Below, piece after piece: positions 54,110 through 64,000 of a DNA stretch of 64,000 nucleotides. This DNA comes from Loripinus fragilis (taxonomy: Eukaryota > Mollusca > Bivalvia > Lucinida > Lucinidae). Made by a program: the position numbers and the translations under genes. The notes under the pieces were generated by a model that saw only the letters and a list, made by a program, of their open reading frames with translations, had not been told where the DNA came from and ran no database searches. Each line of letters begins with the position of its first letter. The first letter of the stretch is position 1. Where the stretch lies: positions 30,997,664 through 31,061,663 of the forward strand of contig OZ026524.1 of assembly GCA_964019695.1 (NCBI GenBank), written 5' to 3'.

Positions 54110-57100
54110 TCATCGACGGTCTATTAGTTAGCTACACTGTCTATTAGAGTTCATAGACTGTCTGTTAGTGTAGCTAGAATGTCTATTAGTGTAGCTACAC
54201 TGTCTAATAGTGTTCCTAGACTGTCTATTAGTGTAGCTAGACTGTCTACTAGTGTAGCTACACTGTCTTATAGTGTTCCTAGACTGTCTATTAGTGTAGC
54301 TAGACTGTCTATTAGTGTAGCTACACTGTCTAATAGTGTTCCTAGACTGTCTATTAGTGTAGCTAGACTGTCTATTAGAGTAGCTACACTGTCTAATAGT
54401 GTTCCTAGACTGTCTATTAGTGTAGCTACAAAGACTAACAGTGTTCCTAGACTGTCTGTTAGCGTAACTAGATTGTTTATCAATGTAGCTACACTGTCTA
54501 TTTGTTTTCATACACGGTCTATTAGAGAAGCTACACTGTCTATAAGTGTTCATAGACTGTCCGTTAGTGTAGCTAGACTGTCTATTAATGTAGGTACACT
54601 GTCTTATAGTGTTCCTACACTGTCTATTAGTGTAGCTAGATTGTCTATTAGTGTAGCTACACTGTCTTATAGTGTTCATAGACTGTCTATTAGTGTAGCT
54701 AGACTGTCTATTAATGTAGGTACACTGTCTTATAGTGTTCCTACACTGTCTATTAGTGTAGCTAGATTGTCTATTAGAGTAGCTACACTGTCTAATAGTG
54801 TTCCTAGACTGTCTATTAGTGTAGCTACACTGTCTAATAGTGTTCCTAGACTGTCTGTTAGCGTAACTAGATTGTTTATCAATGTAGCTACACTGTCTAT
54901 TTATTTTCATAGACGGTCTATTAGAGAAGCTACACTGTCTATAAGTGTTCATAGACTGTCTGTTAGTGTAGCTACACTGTCTATTAATGTAGCTACACTG
55001 TCTTTTAGTGTTCCTAGACTGTCTATTAGTGTAGCTAGATTGTCTAATAGTGAAGCTACACTGTTACATAGTGTTCCTAGACTGTCTATTAGTGTAGCTA
55101 GACTGTCCGTTAGTGTAGCTACACTGTCTATTAGTGTTCATAGACTGTCTGTTAGTGTAGCTACTCTGTCTATTAGTGTAGCTACACTGTCTTATAGTGT
55201 TCCTAGACTGTCTATTAGTGTAGCTAGATTGTCTATTAGTGTAGCTACACTGTCTAATAGTGTTCCTTGACTGTCTACTAGTGTAGCTAGACTGTCTATT
55301 AGAGTAGCTACACCGTCTTATAGTGTCCCTAGACTGTCCATTAGTGTAGCTAGATTGTCTATCAATATAGCTACACTGTCTATTAGTTTTTTAGACGGTC
55401 TGTTAGTGTAGCTAGACTGTCTACTAGTGTAGCTACATTGTCTATTGATGTTCCTAGACTGTCCGTTAGTGAAGCTAGATTGTCTATCGATGTAGCTACA
55501 CTGTCTATTACTTTTCTTATACTGTCTGTTAGAGTAGCTACACTGTCTATTAGTGTTCATATACTGTCTATTAGTGTAGCTAGACTGTCTATCAGTGTAG
55601 CTACACTGTCTAATAGTGTTCCTAGACTGTGTATTAGTGTAGCTAGGTTGTCTATAGTGTAGCTACACTGTCTAATAGTGTTCCTAGACTGTCTATTAGT
55701 GGAGCTACATTGTCTAATAGTGTTCCTAGACTGTGTACTAGTGTAGCTAGACTGTCTATTAGTGTAGCTACACTGTCTAATAGTGTTCCTAGACTGTCTT
55801 TTAGTGTAGCTAGATTGTGTATCAATATAGCTACACTGTCTATTAGTTTTCATAGACGGTCTGTTAGGGTAGCTAGACTGTCTACTAGTGTAGCTACATT
55901 GTCTATTGATGTTCCTAGACTGTCCGTTAGTGTAGCTAGATTGTCTATCAATGTAGCTACACTGTCTTTTAATTGTCTTATACTGTCTGTTAGAGTAGCT
56001 ACACTGTCTATTAGTGTTCATATACTGTCTGTTCATGTAGCTAGACTGTCTATTAGTGTAGCTACACTGTCTAATAGTGTTTCTAGACTGTCTATTAGTG
56101 TAGCTAGATTGTCTATCAATATAGCTACACTGTCTATTAGTTTTCCTATACTCTCTGTTAGTGTAGCTAGACTGTCTACTAGTGTAGCTACATTGTCTAT
56201 TAGTGTTCCTAGACTGTCTATAAGTGTAGCTAGACTGTCTATTAGTGTAGCTAGATTGTCTATCAATATAGCTACACTGTCTATTAGTTTTCCTATACTG
56301 TATGTTAGTGTAGCTAGACTGTCTACTAGTGTAGCTACATTGTCTATTGATGATCCTAGACTGTCCGTTAGTGTAGCTAGATTGTCTATCAATGTAGCTA
56401 CACTGTCTTTAAGTTTTCTTATACTGTCTGTTAGAGTAGCTACACTGTCTGTTTGTTTTCATCGACGGTCTATTAGTTAGTTACACTGTCTATTAGAGTT
56501 AATAGACTGTCTGTTAGTGTAGCTAGAATGTCTATTAGTGTAGCTACACTGTCTAATAGTGTTCCTAGACTGTCTATTAGTGTAGCTACACTGTCTAATA
56601 GTGTAGCTACACTGTCTTATAGTGTTCCTAGACTGTCTATTAGTGTAGCTAGACTGTCTATTAGTGTAGCTACACTGTCTAATAATGTTCCTAGACTGTC
56701 TATTAGTGTAGCTAGACTGTCGATTAGAGTAGCTTCACTGTCAAATAGTGTTCCTAGACTGTCTATTAGTGTAGCTACACTGTCTAATAGTGTTCCTAGA
56801 CTGTCTGTTAGCGTAACTGAATTGTTTATCAATGTAGCTACACTGTCTATTTGTTTTCATAGACGGTCTATTAGAGAAGCTACACTGTCTATTATTGTTC
56901 ATAGACTGTCTGTTAGAGTAGCTACACTGTCTATTAATGTACCTACACTGTCTTATAGTGTTCCTAGACTGTCTATTAGTGTAGCTAGATTGTCTATTAG
57001 TGTAGCTACACTGTCTTATAGTGTTTCTAGACTGTCTATAAGTGTAGCTAGACTGTCTATTAGTGTAGCTACACTGTCTTTTAGTGTTCATAGACTGTCT

Positions 57101-58065
57101 GTTAGTGTAGCTAGACTGTCTATTAGTGTAGCTACACTGTCTTATAGTGTTCATAGACTGTCTTTTAGTGTAGCTAGATTGTCTATTAGTGTAGCAACAC
57201 TATCTAATAGTGTTCCTAGACTGTCTACTAGTGCAGCTAGACTGTCTATTATAGTAGCTACACTGTCTAATAGTGTTCCTAGACTGTCTTTTAGTGTAGC
57301 TAGATTGCCTATCAATATAGCTACACTGTCTATTAGTTTTCTTAAACGGTCTGTTAGTGTAGCTAGACTGTCTACTAGTGTAGCTACATTGTCTATTGAT
57401 GTTCCTAGACTGTCCGTTAGTGTAGCTAGATTGTCTATCAATGTAGCTACACTGTCTATTAATTTTCTTATACTGTCTGTTAGAGCAGCTACACTGTCTA
57501 TTAGTGTTCATATACTGTCTGTTCGTGTAGCTAGACTGTCTATTAGTGTAGCTACACTGTCTAATAGTGTTCCTAGACTGTCTATTAGTGTAGCTAGATT
57601 GTCTATCAATATAGCTACACTGTCTATTAGGTTTCCTATACTGTATGTTAGTTTAGCTAGACTGTCTACTAGTGTAGCTACATTGTCTATTAGTGTTCCT
57701 AGACTGTCTATTAGTATAGCTCGACTGTCTATTAGAGTAGCTAGATTGTCTATCAATATAGCTACACTGTCTATTAGTTTTCCTATACTGTATGTTAGTG
57801 TAGCTAGACTGTCTACTAGTGTAGCTACATGGTCTATTGATGTTCCTAGACTATCCATTAGTGTAGCTAGATTGTCTATCAAGGAAGCTACACTGTCTAT
57901 TAGTTTTCTTATACTGTCTGTTAGAGTAGCTTCACTGTCTATTTTTGTTTTCATCGACGGTCTATTTGTTATCTACACTGTCTATTAGAGTTCATAGACT
58001 GTCTGTTAGTGTAGCTAGACTGTCTATTAGTGTAGCTACACTGTCTAATAGTGTTCCTAGACTGT
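54110..58065. repeat. Block of array C, copy 1 (pairs with 60280-63900)
   Basis: The block starts near a tttcatcgacggtctatt marker and shares its order of rare monomers with 60280-63900. These include the gctacaaagactaa monomer (near 54424 and 60532), the accg-containing monomer (near 55311 and 61480), tactttttctta-type variants and gtgcagctagactg (near 57229 and 63064). The offset is about 6170 and falls to 5835 past 57 kb: the second copy lacks 336 bp, exactly 16 monomers. Confidence 0.82.
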
Positions 58066-60279
58066 CTATTAGTGTAGCTAGACTGTCTACTAGTGTAGCT
58101 ACATGGTCTTATAGTGTTCCTAGACTGTCTATTAGTGTAGCTACACTGTCTTTTAGTGTTCAAAGACTGTCTGTTAGTGTAGCTAGACTGTCTATTAGTG
58201 TAGCTACACTGTCTTATAGTGTTCATAGACTGTCTATTAGTGTAGCTAGATTGTCTATTAGTGTAGCTACACTATCTAATAATGTTCCTAGACTGTCTAC
58301 TAGTGTAGCTAGACTGTCTATTAGAGTAGCTACACTGTCTAATAGTGTTCCTAGACTGTCTTTTAGTGTAGCTAGATTGTCTATCAGTGTAGCTACACTG
58401 TCTAATAGTGTTCCTAGACTGTCTATTAGTGTAGCTAGATTTTGTATCAATATAGCTACACTGTCTATTAGTTTTCATAGACGGTCTGCTAGTGTATCTA
58501 GACTGTCTACTAGTGTAGCTACATTGTCTATTGATGTTCCTAGACTGTCCGTTAGTGTAGCTAGATTGTCTATCAATGTAGCTACACTGTCTTTTAATTT
58601 TCTTATACTGTCTGTTAGAGTAGCTACACTGTCTATTAGTGTTCATATACTGTATGTTCGTGTAGCTAGACTGTCTATTAGTGTAGCTACACTGTCTAAT
58701 AGTGTTCCTAGACTGTCTATTAGTATAGCTAGATTGTCTATCAATATAGCTACACTGTCTATTAGTTTTCCTATACTGTCTTTTAGTGTAGCTACACTGT
58801 CTACTAGTGTAGCTACATTGTCTATTAGTGTTCCTAGACTGTCTATTAGTATAGCTCGACTGTCTATTAGAGTAGCTAGATTGTCTATCAATATAGCTAC
58901 ACTGTCTATTAGTTTTCCTATACTGTATGTTAGTGTAGCTAGACTGTGTACTAGTGTAGCTACATGGTCTATTGATGTTCCTAGACTATCCGTTAGTGTA
59001 GCTAGATTGTCTATCAATGTAGCTACACTGTCTATTAGTTTTCTTATACTGTCTGTTAGAGTAGCTACACTGTCTATTTGTTTTAATCGACGGTCTATTA
59101 GTTATCTACACTGTCTATTAGAGTTCATAGACTGTCTGTTAGTGTAGCTAGACTGTCTATTAGTGTAGCTACACTGTCTTATAGTGTTCCTAGACTGTCT
59201 ATTAGTGTAGCTAGACTGTCTACTAGTGTAGCTACATGGTCTTATAGTGTTCCTAGACTGTCTATTAGTGTAGCTAGTCTTTCTATTAGTGAAGCTACAC
59301 TGTTTGATTGTGTTCCTAGACTGTCCGTTAGTGTAGATAGATTGTCTATTAGAGTAGCTACACTGTCTAATAGTGTTCCTAGACTGTCTATTAGTGTAGC
59401 TACACTGTCTAATAGTGTTCCTAGACTGTCTGTTAGTGTAGCTAGACTGTCTATTAGTGTAGCTACACTGTCTAATAGTGTTCCTAGACTGTCTATTAGT
59501 GTAGCTAGACTGTCTACTAGTGTAGCTACACGGTCTTATAGTGTTCCTAGACTGTCTATTAGTGTAGCTAGTCTGTCTATGAGTGTAGCTACACTGTCTA
59601 TTAGTGTTCATATACTGTCTATTAGTGTAACTAGACTGTCTATTAGTGTAGCTACACTGTCTAATAATGTTCCTAGACTGTCTATTAGTGTAGCTAGACT
59701 GTCTATTAGAGTAGCTACACTGTCTAATAAGGTTCATAGACTGTCTATTAGTGTAGCTACACTGTCTAATAGTGTTCCTAGACTGTCTGTTAGCGTAACT
59801 AGATTGTTTATCAATGTAGCTACAATGTCTAATAGTTTTCATAGACGGTCTGTTAGTGTAGCTAGACTGTTTACTAGTGTAGCTACATTGTCTATTGATG
59901 TTCCTAGACTGTCTATTAGAGTAGCTAGATAGTCTATCAATGTAGCTACACTGTCTTTTAATTTTCTTATACTGTCTGTTAGAGTAGCTAGACTGTCTAT
60001 TAGTGTAGCTACATTGTCTATTAGTGTTCCTAGACTGTCTATTAGTGTAGCTAGACTGTCTATTAGAGTAGGTAGATTGTCTATCAATATAGCTAGACTG
60101 TCTATTAGTTTTCCTATAGGGTATGTTAGTGTAGCTAGACTGTCTACTAGTGTAGCTACATTGTCTATTGATGTTCCTAGACTGTCCGTTAGTGTAGCTA
60201 GATTGTCTATCAATGTAGCTACACTGTCTATAAGTTTTCTTATACTGTCTGTTAGAGTATCTACACTGTCTATTTGTTT

Positions 60280-63200
60280 TCATCGACGGTCTATTAGTTA
60301 GCTACACTGTCTATTAGAGTTCATAGACTGTCTGTCAGTGTAGCTAGAATGTCTATTAGTGTAGCTACACTGTCTAATAGTGTTCCTAGACTGTCTATTA
60401 GTGTAGCTAGACTGTCTATTAGTGTAGCTACACTGTGTAATGGTGTTCCTAGACTGTCTATTAGTGTAGCTAGACTGTCTATTAGAGTAGCTACACTGTC
60501 TAATAGTGTTCCTAGACTGTCTATTAGTGTAGCTACAAAGACTAATAGTGTTCCTAGACTGTCTGTTAGCGTAACTAGAATGTTTATCAATGTAGCTACA
60601 CTGTCTATTTGTTTTCATACACGGTCTATTAGAGAAGCTACACTGTCTATAAGTGTTCATAGACTGTCCGTTAGTGTAGCTAGACTGTCTATTAATGTAG
60701 GTACACTGTCTTATAGTGTTCCTACACTGTCTATTAGTGTAGCTAGATTGTCTATTAGTGTAGCTACACTGTCTTATAGTGTTCCTAGACTGTCTATTAG
60801 TGTAGCTAGATTGTCTATTAGTGTAGCTACACTGTCTTATAGTGTTCCTAGACTGTCTATTAGTGTAGCTAGTCTGTCTATTAGTGTAGCTACACTGTCT
60901 AATAGTGTTCCTAGACTGTCTATTAGTGTAGCTAGACTGTCTATTAGAGTAGCTACACTGTCTAATAGTGTTCCTAGACTGTCTATTAGTGTAGCTACAC
61001 TGTCTAATAGTGTTCCTAGACTGTCTGTTAGCGTGTCTAGATTGTTTATCAATGTAGCTACACTATCTATTATTTTCATAGACGGTCTATTAGAGAAGCT
61101 ACACTGTCTATAAGTGTTCATAGACTGTCTGTTAGTGTAGCTTCACTGTCTATTAATGTAGCTACACTGTCTTTTAGAATTCCTAGACTGTCTATTAGTG
61201 TAGCTAGATTGTCTAATAGTGAAGCTACACTGTCTTATAGTGTTCCTAGACTGTCTATTAGTGTAGCTAGACTGTCCGTTAGTGTAGCTACACTGTCTAT
61301 TAGTGTTCATAGACTGTCTGTTAGTGTAGCTACTCTGTCTATTAGTGTAGCTACACTGTCTTATAGTGTTCCTAGACTGTCTATTAGTGTAGCTAGATTG
61401 TCTATTAGTGTAGCTACACTGTCTAATAGTGTTCCTAGACTGTCTACTAGTGTAGCTAGACTGTCTATTAGAGTAGCTACACCGTCTTATAGTGTCCCTA
61501 GACTGTCCATTAGTGTAGCTAGATTGTCTATCAATATAGCTACACTGTCTATTAGTTTTTTTAGACGGTCTGTTAGTGTAGCTAGACTGTCTACTAGTGT
61601 AGCTACATTGTCTATTGATGTTCCTAGACTGTCCGTTAGTGAAGCTAGATTGTCTATCGATGTAGCTACACTGTCTATTACTTTTCTTATACTGTCTGTT
61701 AGAGTAGCTACACTGTCTATTAGTGTTCATATACTGTCTATTAGTGTAGCTAGACTGTCTATCAGTGTAGCTACACTGTCTAATAGTGTTCCTAGACTGT
61801 GTATTAGTGTAGCTAGGTTGTCTATTAGTGTAGCTACACTGTCTAATAGTGTTCCTAGACTGTCTATTAGTGGAGCTATATTGTCTAATAGTGTTCCTAG
61901 ACTGTCTACTAGTGTAGCTAGACTGTCTATTAGTGTAGCTACACTGTCTAATAGTGTTCCTAGACTGTCTATTAGTGTAGCTAGATTGTGTATCAATATA
62001 GCTACACTGTCTATTAGTTTTCATAGACGGTCTGTTAGGGTAGCTAGACTGTCTACTAGTGTAGCTACATTGTCTATTGATGTTCCTAGACTGTCCGTTA
62101 GTGTAGCTAGATTGTCTATCAATGTAGCTACACTGTCTTTTAATTGTCTTATACTGTCTGTTAGAGTAGCTACACTGTCTATTAGTGTTCATATACTGTC
62201 TGTTCGTGTAGCTAGACTGTCTATTAGTGTAGCTACACTGTCTAATAGTGTTTCTAGACTGTCTATTAGTGTAGCTAGATTGTCTATCAATATAGCTACA
62301 CTGTCTATTAGTTTTCCTATACTGTCTGTTAGTGTAGCTAGACTGTCTACTAGTGTAGCTACATTGTCTATTAGTGTTCCTAGACTGTCTATAAGTGTAG
62401 CTAGACTGTCTATTAGAGTAGCTAGATTGTCTATCAATATAGCTACACTGTCTATTAGTTTTCCTATATTGTATGTTAGTGTAGCTAGACTGTCTACTAG
62501 TGTAGCTACATTGTCTATTGATGTTCCTAGACTGTCCGTTAGTGTAGCTAGATTGTCTATCAATGTAGCTACACTGTCTTTAAGTTTTCTTATACTGTCT
62601 GTTAGAGTAGCAACACTGTCTGTTTGTTTTCATCGACGGTCTATTAGTTAGCTACACTGTCTATTAGAGTTAATAGACTGTCTGTTAGTGTAGCTAGAAT
62701 GTCTATTAGTGTAGCTACACTGTCTAATAGTGTTCCTAGACTGTCTATTAGTGTAGCTACATTGTCTAATAGTGTAGCTACACTGTCTTATAGTGTTCCT
62801 AGACTGTCTATTAGTGTAGCTAGATTGTCTATTAGTGTAGCTACACTGTCTTATAGTGTTTCTAGACTGTCTATAAGTGTAGCTAGACTGTCTATTAGTG
62901 TAGCTACACTGTCTTTTAGTGTTCATAGACTGTCTGTTAGTGTAGCTAGACTGTCTATTAGTGTAGCTACACTGTCTTATAGTGTTCATAGACTGTCTTT
63001 TAGTGTAGCTAGATTGTCTATTAGTGTAGCAACACTATCTAATAGTGTTCCTAGACTGTCTACTAGTGCAGCTAGACTGTCTATTATAGTAGCTACACTG
63101 TCTAATAGTGTTCCTAGACTGTCTTTTAGTGTAGCTAGATTGCCTATCAATATAGCTACACTGTCTATTAGTTTTCTTAAACGGTCTGTTAGTGTAGCTA

Positions 63201-63900
63201 GACTGTCTACTAGTGTAGCTACATTGTCTATTGATGTTCCTAGACTGTCCGTTAGTGTAGCTAGATTGTCTATCAATGTAGCTACACTGTCTTTTAATTT
63301 TCTTATACTGTCTGTTAGAGCAGCTACACTGTCTATTAGTGTTCATATACTGTCTGTTCGTGTAGCTAGACTGTCTATTAGTGTAGCTACACTGTCTAAT
63401 AGTGTTCCTAGACTGTCTATTAGTGTAGCTAGATTGTCTATCAATATAGCTACACTGTCTATTAGGTTTCCTATACTGTATGTTAGTTTAGCTAGACTGT
63501 CTACTAGTGTAGCTACATTGTCTATTAGTGTTCCTAGACTGTCTATTAGTATAGCTCGACTGTCTATTAGAGTAGCTAGATTGTCTATCAATATAGCTAC
63601 ACTGTCTATTAGTTTTCCTATACTGTATGTTAGTGTAGCTAGACTGTCTACTAGTGTAGCTACATGGTCTATTGATGTTCCTAGACTATCCATTAGTGTA
63701 GCTAGATTGTCTATCAAGGAAGCTACACTGTCTATTAGTTTTCTTATACTGTCTGTTAGAGTAGCTACACTGTCTATTTTTGTTTTCATCGACGGTCTAT
63801 TAGTTATCTACACTGTCTATTAGAGTTCATAGATTGTCTGTTAGTGTAGCTAGACTGTCTATTAGTGTAGCTACACTGTCTAATAGTGTTCCTAGACTGT
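60280..63900. repeat. Block of array C, copy 2 (pairs with 54110-58065)
   Basis: Partner of 54110-58065 lacking 16 whole monomers. A related left part is also present near 49290-49660, with the same gctacaaagactaa monomer near 49539. Confidence 0.82.
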
Positions 63901-64000
63901 CTTTTAGTGTAGCTAGATTGTCTACTGGTGTAGCTACACTGTCTTTTAGTGTTCATAGACTGTCTGTTAGTGTAGCTAGACTGTCTATTAGTGTAGCTAC

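Larger units (their letters stand above)
31887..64000. repeat. Tandem satellite array C, 21-bp monomer, right part
   Basis: Same family and orientation as 12867-31686, continuing to the window edge. It contains the largest near-identical duplications (33168-46722, and 54110-58065 with 60280-63900). With the left part and ignoring the gap there are about 2,400 monomers. No gene, RNA or unique insertion was seen inside it. Confidence 0.97.

Noticed and set aside
12867..64000. Telomeric repeat
   Set aside because: The monomer is 21 bp, with no short G-rich 5-8 bp telomere motif on either strand.

Overview
The window is almost entirely tandemly repeated eukaryotic DNA with no gene I can support. 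Three unrelated satellite families lie head to tail with sharp junctions and no unique DNA between them: a family of about 51 bp (1-8733), a family of 63 bp (8732-12866), and a 21-bp family organised largely as 63-bp trimers (12867 to the right edge). The first array is already in progress at base 1 and the last is still running at base 64000, so both are larger than the window. There is no bacterial-type gene layout, no rRNA or tRNA, and no CRISPR array.

The only non-satellite DNA is a 366-367 bp AT-rich element present twice in the first array (613-979 and 3064-3429). It has imperfect terminal inverted repeats and is flanked by TTAA on both sides, so it reads as a non-autonomous DNA transposon (MITE). 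Both copies sit inside a duplicated block of the array, so one insertion was copied. Two related positions of the same array (5664-5667 and 8662-8665) carry the same flanks with an uninterrupted TTAA, so the window holds filled and empty versions of one site.

All three arrays have higher-order structure. The 51-bp array repeats composite blocks of about 0.5 kb and a 2.4-kb block. The 63-bp array has an exact 11-unit (693 bp) duplication. The 21-bp array is a mosaic of blocks from 273 bp to nearly 7 kb, including a tandem duplication of 6777/6778 bp (33168-39944 and 39945-46722) in which I found only about five differences. A 200-N gap (31687-31886) interrupts the 21-bp array.

Long open frames (up to 606 codons in the 63-bp array and 732 codons in the 21-bp array) follow from repeat periods divisible by three and from consensus units that lack stops in two and three frames respectively. 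Several frames and both strands are open at once, and array indels pass from one open frame into another, so I do not annotate them as genes.

The likely setting is heterochromatic satellite DNA of a metazoan chromosome (pericentromeric, subtelomeric or interstitial). A TTAA-flanked MITE with this kind of terminal sequence reminds me of elements in mollusc genomes, but that is an unverified impression; nothing here fixes the taxon. The most interesting signals are structural: a short dyad with 5-bp arms and one central base in each of the three unrelated families, a 14-bp perfect palindrome in many 63-bp trimers of the third, monomer lengths matching whole helical turns, and the filled/empty transposon sites.
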